Positions 18,092 to 27,944 of a stretch of 64,000 bases of DNA are shown here, piece by piece. Position numbers and translations under genes: made by a program. Source of the stretch: Flexivirga aerilata (lineage in GTDB: Bacteria > Actinomycetota > Actinomycetes > Actinomycetales > Dermatophilaceae). Below the pieces are notes generated by a model, which made no database searches, had not been told where the DNA came from, and saw only the letters and a list, made by a program, of their open reading frames with translations. The stretch is from the NCBI RefSeq assembly GCF_013002715.1, contig NZ_JABENB010000001.1, positions 1,178,001 to 1,242,000 on the forward strand, given 5' to 3'. Within the stretch, counting starts at the first letter, position 1, and each line of letters begins with the position of its first letter.

Positions 18092-18143
18092 ATCTGCACA
18101 GTCTGAATGTGCAAGGCCTGAATCTGTAGGGTCTGAATCCGCC
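18086..18143 (+). repeat. 15-base tandem repeat, about four units
   Basis: Units GTCTGAATCTGCACA, GTCTGAATGTGCAAG, GCCTGAATCTGTAGG and GTCTGAATCCGCC follow each other without gaps. They span the stop of the GNAT gene and the end of the convergent LysR gene. Every unit carries an in-frame or out-of-frame TGA. It may be a slippage-generated minisatellite. Confidence 0.85.
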
Positions 18144-19034
18144 TCAGCCCGCGGCGATCTCGCGCAGCAACTCCAGGGCGCGGCAGGTCACCGGGTTGTT
18201 GCTCGCCGCGTCGCGGACATTGACCGCGATGCCTCGCCGCACCTCGGGGTCGCGCAGTGGCACTGCCTTCGCCGTGCGCGGGAGGGATCCGAGGGTGAGG
18301 GCGGGCACCAGCGTGACGCCGATGCCGGCCGCTGCCAGTGCGAACGTCGTGTGGTGGTCCTGGCAGCGCGCGACCAGGCGTGGGCGGATGCCGACCTGGT
18401 CGAGGGCCTGGCGCAGGATGCGCCCACAGGTCTGTCCCTCGATGCTCTCGTCGATCCACGGCTCGTCGGCGAGGTCGGCGAGGCTGATGGCGTCCTTCTG
18501 AGCGAGCGGGTTGCGCGCGTGCATCACCACGACATACGGCTCGGTGATGAGTGCGTGGCGGGTGTAACCAGCTGGGGACACTTGGTTTTCGCCGATCACC
18601 TCGGTGCGGATGTCGAGGTCGCACATCGGCTTGACGTCCTCGGTGAGCTCGTTGAGGTCGACGGTGATGAGCACGTCGCGAAACTCCCGCTGCAGTTTGG
18701 AGACCAGCTTCGGCACCCACTCCTCGCCGGCCGACGCGAAGCAGGCGATCGACAGGTTGCCGGTGCGCCCGTCGCGCAGGTCGGTGACGACGTCGTCGAG
18801 CCGGGCCAGTGCGCCGATCGCGTCATCGCTCCGGTCGGCCAGCAGGCGGCCCACCGGCGTCGGTGAGATGCCGCGGCCCGCCTTCTCGAAGAGGGTCAGC
18901 CCGGTCTCGCGCTGCAACTGGTTGATGTGCTGGCTCACCGCGGACGGCGTGTAGCCGAGGTGTGTCGCGGCGGCCTGCACCGACCCGCTGGCGACCACCG
19001 ACCGGAAGACCCGCAAACGATGTACGTCCATCAT
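18144..19034 (-). CDS. LysR-family transcriptional regulator
   Basis: The 296-residue regulator has the LysR helix-turn-helix at the N-terminus (HRLRVFRSVVASGSVQAAAT, then LGYTPSAVSQHINQLQRETG). A periplasmic-binding-protein-like effector domain follows. Two Met codons open the frame (MMDVHRL); either could start. The gene is divergent from the unknown gene at 19108, and a CTTCAC-N4-GTGAAG palindrome lies in the 73-base gap. The target is probably the divergent gene, itself unknown, so the effector cannot be proposed. Confidence 0.9.
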   Translation of the reverse strand: MMDVHRLRVFRSVVASGSVQAAATHLGYTPSAVSQHINQLQRETGLTLFEKAGRGISPTPVGRLLADRSDDAIGALARLDDVVTDLRDGRTGNLSIACFASAGEEWVPKLVSKLQREFRDVLITVDLNELTEDVKPMCDLDIRTEVIGENQVSPAGYTRHALITEPYVVVMHARNPLAQKDAISLADLADEPWIDESIEGQTCGRILRQALDQVGIRPRLVARCQDHHTTFALAAAGIGVTLVPALTLGSLPRTAKAVPLRDPEVRRGIAVNVRDAASNNPVTCRALELLREIAAG

Positions 19035-19054
19035 GGGGCAAATCTACAGTGTTG

Positions 19055-19070
19055 CTTCACGGTTGTGAAG
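19055..19070. promoter_or_regulatory. Candidate LysR operator (T-N11-A type palindrome)
   Basis: CTTCACGGTTGTGAAG has perfect six-base arms and a four-base centre, and contains T-N11-A spacings. It sits in the divergent gap between the LysR gene (start 19034) and the gene at 19108, where LysR proteins usually bind to autoregulate and activate the divergent gene. Confidence 0.55.
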
Positions 19071-19107
19071 AAACATTCGCTGGTGCTTTCGGGTCGCGGC
19101 GGCCACG

Positions 19108-19530
19108 ATGGAACACATGACCAGCGCACACACCTTCACCAGTCCCGACCCGATCGACCGCGACGCGGCCCGGGTGCGCCAGGACCTTCGTGGCCTGGAT
19201 CGCACCGGTTCGCAACCGGCACAACGTGTTTCGGCATTGCGGCGGATTCTCTCCGCCGTGCGTGACGCCTGGCTCCAGCAGGAGGAGGCGCAGGAGCGGC
19301 TCGCCATACTCCGGGCGCCCTGGACCCATGACCAGGCCCACTGGGTGCAGGGGCCGAACGGTCCCGAGCTCCACGGCAGCATCCAGCCGCCCCGCGGCGG
19401 TCGTGGACCGGTCACCCGCGGTGGATGGTGCCCGTGCCATCTGCGCGATCACGACGCCTCCGCTGAGCAGGCGCGCCGCGCGGCGCGGCATACCCGCGGC
19501 AGTCGCCTGACCCTGGCCGGCGGTCGGTGA
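19108..19530 (+). CDS. Uncharacterised 140-residue protein
   Basis: No family recognised. The N-terminal half is helical and charged (DAARVRQDLRGLDRTGSQPA, then RRILSAVRDAWLQQEEAQER). The C-terminal part is Arg/Gly-rich with a WCPCHLRDH stretch containing two Cys and two His that could bind metal. No membrane segment. A second Met (MTSAHTF, nine bases on) is an equally good start. It is divergent from the LysR regulator and ends before a strong bidirectional terminator. Base composition matches the neighbours. Confidence 0.6.
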   Translation: MEHMTSAHTFTSPDPIDRDAARVRQDLRGLDRTGSQPAQRVSALRRILSAVRDAWLQQEEAQERLAILRAPWTHDQAHWVQGPNGPELHGSIQPPRGGRGPVTRGGWCPCHLRDHDASAEQARRAARHTRGSRLTLAGGR

Positions 19531-19565
19531 CCCCGGGCCGAGCATGCCTCGGCGAAGAAGCAGCA

Positions 19566-19638
19566 GCGAAAAGGCGAAAAGGCGAAAAGGCCCGGAATGC
19601 ACAGTGTTCCGGGCCTTTTCGCTCTTTCGCCTTTTCGC
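19566..19638. terminator. Very long bidirectional terminator hairpin
   Basis: Arms of 32 bases (19566-19597 and 19607-19638), differing at only two positions, enclose a nine-base loop. The core is AAAAGGCCCGGAA/TTCCGGGCCTTTT, giving A-runs on one side and U-runs on the other. The outer part repeats GCGAAAAG three times. It lies between convergent genes and should terminate both transcripts. Confidence 0.9.
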
Positions 19639-19646
19639 GTCGCGCC

Positions 19647-20111
19647 TCAGGACGAGACGAGCTCGGCGAGCTTGCCGAGCGTGTCGTCCATCTGCTCCTT
19701 GCTCACCAGCGGGAAGAGATTCTTGCTGAGCAGGTCCTTGTCGGTCACCTTGCTCCAGTCGTAGGTCTGCGTCACCAGGGTCTGGTCCGGGCCCTGGGGC
19801 TCGAGCTCCCACACCCACTCCCAGCCGGGCGGCTGGGTGCCGGCCGGCGCCGTCTGCCAGGCGAGCAGTTTGTCCTTGGCATAGCCGGTGACGTGGTTGT
19901 CGGTCCGGTACTCGCCGCCCATGTGGTCGCCCTCCATGTTCATCGTGAAGACGTCGCCGGTCGCCTGGATGCGCTGCGGGCGGTCGGCGCTGCGCACGAA
20001 GCCGGAGCCGTCGAGTCGCACATGGTTGTCGGGGTTGGTGAGCACGTCGAAGATCTGTGCCGCCGGTGCGTCGATGGTGCGCGAGGTCGAGATGCTGGTG
20101 TCCTGGCTCAT
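19647..20111 (-). CDS. SRPBCC (START-like) family protein
   Basis: The 154-residue protein begins SQDTSISTSRTIDAPAAQIF, the first beta strand and helix of the SRPBCC fold. It continues through VLTNPDNHVRLDGSG, GYAKDKLLAWQTAP and WEWVWELEPQG, typical of polyketide-cyclase/AHSA1-like members that bind hydrophobic ligands in a central cavity. The ATG at 20111 fits the fold start; an in-frame ATG 36 bases upstream would add unconserved residues. Monocistronic, ligand unknown. Confidence 0.82.
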   Translation of the reverse strand: MSQDTSISTSRTIDAPAAQIFDVLTNPDNHVRLDGSGFVRSADRPQRIQATGDVFTMNMEGDHMGGEYRTDNHVTGYAKDKLLAWQTAPAGTQPPGWEWVWELEPQGPDQTLVTQTYDWSKVTDKDLLSKNLFPLVSKEQMDDTLGKLAELVSS

Positions 20112-20171
20112 ACCTTCCAACCTGCCCCGGTCCGGCGAGCGATGCAATCACCCGATCGGGCGATGTCCGAT

Positions 20172-20198
20172 AAAGTTGAGTGGAATAGACTCAACTTT
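20172..20198 (+). promoter_or_regulatory. Perfect HAIR operator (HspR site) upstream of clpB
   Basis: AAAGTTGAGT (20172-20181), seven bases, ACTCAACTTT (20189-20198): a perfect inverted repeat and an exact TTGAGT-N7-ACTCAA HAIR core. It lies 166 bases upstream of clpB. HspR repression of clpB is known in Streptomyces and mycobacteria. Confidence 0.93.
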
Positions 20199-20364
20199 AC
20201 GGTCGTTGGCACTGGTGAGACGTGTTTTGCCAGTTCTCTTGCGGGCTGTCCGGGAAGGCGGAATGGTGGCGAGAGCCGGGAAGTCGCAAAGACCCCGCGG
20301 TCGGCATACGACAGTCAAGATTGCGTGAGCAGGACGTTCGAGGCGAGAAGGAGACCGATCAGAC

Positions 20365-22974
<2,610 letters not shown>

Positions 22975-22983
22975 CCCTTCCCC

Positions 22984-23043
22984 GACAGGCCCACTTCCGC
23001 ATCGAGGGGTACAGCAAAATCACCTATTTTGCTGTACCCCTCG
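22984..23043. terminator. Hairpin after clpB, member of a covarying hairpin family
   Basis: Arms CGAGGGGTACAGCAAAAT (23003-23020) and ATTTTGCTGTACCCCTCG (23026-23043) are perfect over 18 bases with a five-base CACCT loop. The 5' flank GACAGGCCCAC at 22984 is shared with hairpins near 24205 and 56858. It ends one base before the stop of the convergent gene and should terminate both transcripts. Confidence 0.85.
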
Positions 23044-23044
23044 T

Positions 23045-24142
23045 TCATGTCCTGTGCCGCTCGATCACCGTGACGTGCTTCGATTTTCGCGGGAGCGGCC
23101 CGTCGGGGATGGGCCATCCGTCGGATGCGCCGGGCCGTATGCCGGCAGCCGACATCAGGTCGTGGAAGCGCTGGACCGGAAGTGCGTCGTCCCAACCCCA
23201 CCGGATCACCGCCTGCACCTTCGGGTGCCGACGCAGCCTGTCCTCGCGAGACTTCTCGGCGCGAAGTACCCGCGCAGCGGCCTCGCCGGTGTGACCTTCG
23301 GGCACGGCGTACTTGCCAGCGCCGTCCGCTTCCCCCACGATGCCGAGCTCGTCCCAATAGAAGTCGGTGCGTCCGATCAATCCCAGCGCATCGGTGAACT
23401 CCACCTGCAACTGCGGCATCGGCAGGTCGAGCTGGAACATCCGGATTCTGCTGAGGGACTCGAGCGGCGACTCACTGGCGCCGTCGGCGAGGAAGGTGGC
23501 GAGCTCCGCCATACGACAACCGCGCGAGCCGGCCGGGAGCGCTTTCGCGAACGCCATCAGCTGGGAACGCTGGGTGAGTTGCAGGTGCAGTGCGGCATCG
23601 CACATCGCCACGGCGGACTCGAGGCCGGCATACCGTGCGTGGTCGATGATCGTTTGCTCGACCGTGGTGACCTGGAGGCCTCCCAGGTCGGTTGTCACCG
23701 GCGGTTGCGTGTTGCGTCGACGGCGGGCTTGCGGTGACCGGCCACGCAACCCCGGCGGCGTCGCGTACTCCACCAGTTCGGTGCGCTCGCCGATCCTGGG
23801 CAGGCCCCAAATCGCGGCCGCTGTGCCCTGGGAGAAGATGAGCCTGCGGTCGGTCGACCGATCAATCGCGAGGGCCATCAGGATGATTCGTTCGTCCTGA
23901 GTCAGGGTGGCAGGGTCGCACTTGGCGAAGGCGGCTCTGCGAAGTCGGGTCCAGTGGACCGCGACTCCGCTCGAGCCCGGCATGCCGCCACTCTTCGCGT
24001 CGGAGACGAGTGTCAGCCGCGCGGACGGGACGGGCACCAGCAGCTGTCGCAGACGAAGCAGTGCATGCTCGCGTTCCGAGCGATAAGCAGTGAGCGGCGT
24101 CGGGCCTACCGGGTCATCGGTGAAAGACTCTATATGCGTCAT
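23045..24142 (-). CDS. AbiEi-type antitoxin-domain protein with nuclease-like C-terminus
   Basis: The 365-residue protein has a middle region typical of the type IV AbiEi family domain (FSQGTAAAIWGLPRIGERTE, then VTTVEQTIIDHARYAGLESA). In the C-terminal part, GRTDFYWDELGIVGEADGAG followed by AEKSREDRLR and VIRWGWDD resembles the PD-(D/E)XK fold of DUF559/Vsr-like proteins (Asp, Glu-x-Asp). Many actinobacteria carry such orphan proteins without an AbiEii toxin partner, and none is adjacent here. The ATG at 24142 was chosen for the start; further upstream the frame crosses a hairpin region. Function unknown; a nucleic-acid role is inferred. Confidence 0.68.
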   Translation of the reverse strand: MTHIESFTDDPVGPTPLTAYRSEREHALLRLRQLLVPVPSARLTLVSDAKSGGMPGSSGVAVHWTRLRRAAFAKCDPATLTQDERIILMALAIDRSTDRRLIFSQGTAAAIWGLPRIGERTELVEYATPPGLRGRSPQARRRRNTQPPVTTDLGGLQVTTVEQTIIDHARYAGLESAVAMCDAALHLQLTQRSQLMAFAKALPAGSRGCRMAELATFLADGASESPLESLSRIRMFQLDLPMPQLQVEFTDALGLIGRTDFYWDELGIVGEADGAGKYAVPEGHTGEAAARVLRAEKSREDRLRRHPKVQAVIRWGWDDALPVQRFHDLMSAAGIRPGASDGWPIPDGPLPRKSKHVTVIERHRT

Positions 24143-24204
24143 ACGTGAGGAGCCTGGCACCGAGCGGCGCCTCGCCCGCGAAGTTATCCACAGGCGGATC
24201 GATA

Positions 24205-24276
24205 GGCACACAAACGCATCGAGCGGACGGGCAAATCGGTGAGTTTTCGTGGGCCGGTCGGTGCGTTTGTGGGCCT
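24205..24276. terminator. Imperfect hairpin of the same family, before the AGE gene stop
   Basis: CACAAACGCA (24209-24218) pairs perfectly with TGCGTTTGTG (24262-24271). The flanks AGGCACAC and GTGGGCCTGTCGG, and the GCATCGAGCGG inside, match the hairpins after clpB and before the MFS gene at 56974. The inner stem is eroded. It lies 6-77 bases beyond the stop of the AGE-family gene (minus strand). The rest of 24143-24281 shows nothing else. Confidence 0.6.
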
Positions 24277-24281
24277 GTCGG

Positions 24282-25505
24282 TCAGCGGCGGGCGAGGGCG
24301 GTGGCGAAGGAGGGTGCGAGGGGGAGGTGGTCGCCGACGAGGAGGCAGGCCTGGAAGGCGTGGTAGACGTCGGGCTTGCCCACCCACGTGTCGCTGGCGG
24401 GGGCATTGCGGGCGTCGAGTTCGTGGTGCCACGAACCGTTTTCGCGGTCGATCAGGTAGCGGTCTGCGTAGTCCCACCACGTCTCGACCGCGTCGTCCCA
24501 GCGCTGCTCGCCGGTCGCGATGCCCAGTGCGTATGCCGCGCCGATCGCCTCACAGACCACCCAGTGCATGCGGGCGTGGACGACCGGCTCGCCGGACCAG
24601 TCGGTCGTGTAGACGAAGCCGTCCGCGCCGTCCACCGCCCAGCCGTCGGTGACCGCGCGATCCGCCAATTGCGTTGCGGCACCCACCAGCCCGCCGTCGT
24701 ATGACGCATCGGTCGCGCGCCGTGCGGCCCGCACCGACAGGGCCAGCCGCGACCACTCCAGCGCGTGCCCGACGGTCGCGCCGAAGGGCCGGAACGGGTC
24801 GGCCGGGCTGTCCCGGTTGTAGTCGGGCAACGGGATGGCGTCGAGGTCGAAGTGCTCGGGGATCCGCCAGTCGCGCTCGCGGGCCCACGACAGCACCTGC
24901 TGAGTCGTGGCTTCGGCGCGATCAAGGTAGGACTGCTCGCCGGTGACGTCGTGCACGGCGAGGAAAGCCTCGACCGTGTGCATGGCTGCGTTCACGCCGA
25001 GGTATGGCTCCGCTTCCACCCAGTCGGCCGAAAACCTCTCGTGCACAAGGTTTTTGTCGCCGATCCAGAAGCGCTGGTCGTGCACTTGGCGGGCCAGGTC
25101 GAGCAGCTCGTCCGCCCGTGGGCGGCGAGCGGCGACCGCGCTGCTCGCCGCCAGCAGCACGAACGCGTGCGCGTAGGCGAGCTTGTCGGAGTCGGAAGCG
25201 GCGCCGCTCGAATCGTCGATGGCGGCATACCAGCCGCCGTGCTCGGTGTCCTGGAAGTGGTCGAGCAGCGACGCGACCCCGTGGTCGGCCATCTCGGCGA
25301 ATTCGCTTCTGCCGGAGAGTAGTCCGAGGGCCGCGACGTGGGTCATGCGGCAGTTGATCCACAACTCCAGCGGCCGGGAGATGAGCGCGCCGGAGTCGTC
25401 CAGCCAGCCGAAGCCGCGGTCGGTCCACGACCGTCGACCGAAGTCCAGAAGTCGATCGGCCTCCGCGCGCATCGCCCGGATCGTCTGCGGCGCAACGTGA
25501 TTCAT
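24282..25505 (-). CDS. AGE-family epimerase/isomerase (YihS-like)
   Basis: The 407-residue (alpha/alpha)6-barrel protein belongs to the N-acylglucosamine 2-epimerase family. The stretches RPLELWINCRMTHVAALGLL, HGGWYAAID, YAHAFVLLAAS, HTVEAFLAVHDVTG and HALEWSRLAL carry the conserved Arg and the two catalytic His of sugar 2-epimerases/isomerases. The RPLELWINCRMTH form suggests the mannose/sulfoquinovose isomerase (YihS) branch. The ATG overlaps the stop of the upstream alpha/beta hydrolase as ATGA, so the two are coupled. The physiological sugar is unknown. Confidence 0.85.
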   Translation of the reverse strand: MNHVAPQTIRAMRAEADRLLDFGRRSWTDRGFGWLDDSGALISRPLELWINCRMTHVAALGLLSGRSEFAEMADHGVASLLDHFQDTEHGGWYAAIDDSSGAASDSDKLAYAHAFVLLAASSAVAARRPRADELLDLARQVHDQRFWIGDKNLVHERFSADWVEAEPYLGVNAAMHTVEAFLAVHDVTGEQSYLDRAEATTQQVLSWARERDWRIPEHFDLDAIPLPDYNRDSPADPFRPFGATVGHALEWSRLALSVRAARRATDASYDGGLVGAATQLADRAVTDGWAVDGADGFVYTTDWSGEPVVHARMHWVVCEAIGAAYALGIATGEQRWDDAVETWWDYADRYLIDRENGSWHHELDARNAPASDTWVGKPDVYHAFQACLLVGDHLPLAPSFATALARR

Positions 25506-26353
25506 CGTGCGAGGGTGGTGATGGCCGTCGCCACGTCGTCGGATGCCTCCCAGGTGAGCATGTGTCCCAGGCCGTCGAACTTGGTCAGCTCCGCGTCGGG
25601 CAGCTCCTGGGCGAGCCGGTCGCCGAGCTTGTGCGGGGTCAGCAGATCGCGGGTGCCGACGAGGATGCGGACCGGCACCGAACGCAGCGCCGGCAGGGAC
25701 GCGATCTCGTCGTGCTTCATGAGTGCACCGTAGAACCCACCGAGCACACTCGCCCGGGTGCCGCGCACGATCCTCGTCGCGTCGCGCACGTCCTCGGGTC
25801 GGGCGCCTTTGCCGAACGCCGTTCTGCGCTGGCCCTTTTCGGTCATCGCGCGCCCGAGCCGGAACGGCACGTGCCGCAGCGCGGCCATCAGGCCGGCCTC
25901 GCCCGCCCGGCCGGTGCCGCGCAGGCCGCCCGCTGCCGTGGACACCAGGGCGACGCCGCGCACCCGCTCGGCGAACTCGTCGGGGGCGACCCCGGCATAC
26001 GCCATGATCGTCATGCCACCCATGGAGTGCCCGCCCAGCACGACCTTCTCGCCGTCGGGCACGGTCGCGCCGATCACCGCGGACAGGTCGCGGCCCAGCC
26101 GCTTGATCGACTCGTCGCCGACCTTGTGGCCACCGCCGGCGAGGGTCGAGCGGCCGTGACCACGCTGGTCCCACAGCACGACGCGCAGTGACGGATCGAG
26201 GCGATCGACCACCGGCAGCCACGAGCGGTGATCCAGGATCCAGCCGTGGCCGAGCACCACCGTCCCGCTCGGGTCGGCGGACGGCTCGCGCACGTAGACG
26301 GCGAGCCGCGCCCCGTCGTCGGTGGTCACGTTCTTCACCTGTAGTGCGGTCAT
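25502..26353 (-). CDS. Alpha/beta hydrolase
   Basis: The 283-residue cytoplasmic hydrolase has an oxyanion segment LGHGWILD, the nucleophile elbow GGHSMGGM near residue 100, the acid in GTRDLLTP near residue 237 and the His in GLGHMLT near residue 266, so the triad is complete. The ATG at 26353 (MTALQVKNVTTDDGARLAV) begins directly at the fold. It is translationally coupled to the AGE-family gene downstream. Substrate unknown; esterase or lactonase activity is likely. Confidence 0.85.
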   Translation of the reverse strand: MTALQVKNVTTDDGARLAVYVREPSADPSGTVVLGHGWILDHRSWLPVVDRLDPSLRVVLWDQRGHGRSTLAGGGHKVGDESIKRLGRDLSAVIGATVPDGEKVVLGGHSMGGMTIMAYAGVAPDEFAERVRGVALVSTAAGGLRGTGRAGEAGLMAALRHVPFRLGRAMTEKGQRRTAFGKGARPEDVRDATRIVRGTRASVLGGFYGALMKHDEIASLPALRSVPVRILVGTRDLLTPHKLGDRLAQELPDAELTKFDGLGHMLTWEASDDVATAITTLAR

Positions 26354-26429
26354 CCCGCCATTCTGACCGAGATGGCCCACGCAGGGAGCGACTCCGGGGA
26401 TACCGATCCGCGCGGGTTCACATTGCGAG

Positions 26430-27134
26430 ATGATCGACCGCATGGTGAGCTCCTCTCCGCCCGGTCGGGCCGGTGGCACCCCCGACCGGCCCGCGATCTT
26501 CTTCGCCGACGCCGCGGAGTGGCGCGCCTGGCTGGAGCGCCACCACGCCACCGAGGACGAGATCTGGATGGGCCTGCGCAAGAAGCACGTCTCCGATCGC
26601 GGCCTGGAATGGGCCGACGCCGTCCGTGAGGCGCTCTGCTTCGGCTGGATCGACTCCAAGTCCGAGCGCATCGACGACGACAGCCGCCGCCAGCGCTGGA
26701 CTCCGCGCCGGCGCGGCAGCACCTGGAGCGCGGTCAACATCGCCGCCGTCGAGGAGCTCCGCTCGCAGGGCCGTATGACGCAGGCCGGCCTCGACGCCTA
26801 CGCGCGGCGCCGGCCGGAGCGCTCGGGCGTCTACTCCTACGAACAGCCGGCCGACGAGCTGCCTGCGGCATACGAGAAGCAGTTGGGCGGTGACCGGCGG
26901 GCGGCCGCGTTCTGGGCCGCGGCGACTCCCGGTTATCGCAAGCTCGCCATCCACTGGGTGCTGGGCGCGAAGCAGCAGGCGACCCGCGACCGGCGGATGG
27001 CGACGCTGGTCGACGACTGCGCGCACGGCCGGCTGATCCCCTCCCAGCGCTACGGCACCGAGCCGCGCTGGGTCGCCGCCGCCGCAGCCGCCGCCGCGGC
27101 GGCCGCAGCCAGCGACCCGCCCGGTCTCGCCTGA
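26430..27134 (+). CDS. YdeI/OmpD-associated family protein
   Basis: The 234-residue protein contains FFADAAEWRAWLERHHATED, WADAVREALCFGWIDSKSER, RRRGSTWSAVNIAAVEEL and FWAAATPGYRKLAIHWVLGA, the characteristic stretches of the YdeI/bacteriocin-protection (OmpD-associated) family. Its biochemical role is unknown. The C-terminus is a run of alanines followed by SDPPGLA, probably disordered. The start may be at 26430 or at the ATG four codons later (MVSSS). Divergent from the alpha/beta hydrolase gene. Confidence 0.8.
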   Translation: MIDRMVSSSPPGRAGGTPDRPAIFFADAAEWRAWLERHHATEDEIWMGLRKKHVSDRGLEWADAVREALCFGWIDSKSERIDDDSRRQRWTPRRRGSTWSAVNIAAVEELRSQGRMTQAGLDAYARRRPERSGVYSYEQPADELPAAYEKQLGGDRRAAAFWAAATPGYRKLAIHWVLGAKQQATRDRRMATLVDDCAHGRLIPSQRYGTEPRWVAAAAAAAAAAAASDPPGLA

Positions 27135-27221
27135 TGAGTCAGGGGGAACCGGGGATGAATCTTCCGCGTCTATCGCACCGGCCCCACCACCCGACTCCAG
27201 ATGGAAGATAGGTTGCCCTGC

Positions 27222-27941
27222 ATGCGACGCACTCTCACCGCCACCGGCACCATCGCGGTCGCCGCATCCCTCGCGCTCACCGGGTGCAGCGGCGGTGGCA
27301 AGAAGAAGTCCGACGCCGCAGCATCGGCAGCCGCCAACCCGGCAGCGATGCTGGCGACGGCGAAGAAGACCCTCGACGAGACCGCCGGTGTGCACTTCAA
27401 GCTGACGTCCCAGAAGGTCCCCGACAAGGCGACCGGACTGCTCAGCGGTGAGGGCGACGGATCGCATGCACCGGCGTTCAAGGGCAGCATCAAGGTGCAG
27501 GTGCCGGTCGCGGGCGCGGTCGACGTGCCGGTCGTCGCGGTCAACGGCAAGGTCTGGGCCAAGACCCCACTCACCCCCAAGATGGCGCAGGTCGACCCGA
27601 AGCAGTTCGGGGCGCCCGACCCAGCGAAGATCTTCGCCACCGAGGGTGGCTTCTCCTCTCTGTTGACCGCGACGCAGAAGCCGAAGTTCGGTGACAAGAC
27701 GCGCAGCGGCAAGGACGTGGTGCAGACCGTGACGGGCACGCTGCCCGGGACGATTGTGAAGAAGAACCTCACGATCGGTGTGGAGGCCGAGACCTACGAC
27801 ACCACCTACCTGATCACCGACAGCGGCGAGTTGCGCTCGGCGACGCTCACCGGGCAGTTCTACAGCCAGTCGACCGACACGTCTTACACGGTCGAACTCA
27901 CCAAGTACGGCGAGCAGGTCACCGTCAGCCCGCCGTCCTGA
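27222..27941 (+). CDS. lprG: LppX/LprAFG-family lipoprotein, LprG-like
   Basis: This lipoprotein of 239 residues has the lipobox LALTGC, so the mature protein is anchored by Cys at about residue 24. A Lys/Ala-rich linker and a LolA-like beta sheet wrapped by helices follow (VHFKLTSQKVPD, VVAVNGKVWAKTPLTPKM, TYLITDSGELRSATLTGQFY). The family carries triacylated lipids across the envelope in mycobacteria, where lprG is co-transcribed with the MFS exporter P55. The same pairing is present here, with the MFS gene 3 bases on. The ATG at 27222 gives a proper signal peptide (MRRTLTATGTIAVAASLALT). Confidence 0.88.
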   Translation: MRRTLTATGTIAVAASLALTGCSGGGKKKSDAAASAAANPAAMLATAKKTLDETAGVHFKLTSQKVPDKATGLLSGEGDGSHAPAFKGSIKVQVPVAGAVDVPVVAVNGKVWAKTPLTPKMAQVDPKQFGAPDPAKIFATEGGFSSLLTATQKPKFGDKTRSGKDVVQTVTGTLPGTIVKKNLTIGVEAETYDTTYLITDSGELRSATLTGQFYSQSTDTSYTVELTKYGEQVTVSPPS

Positions 27942-27944
27942 TCG

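Noticed and set aside
23045..24142. Complete AbiE-type toxin-antitoxin system
   Set aside because: Only the AbiEi-like domain protein is present; no nucleotidyltransferase toxin gene is adjacent on either strand.
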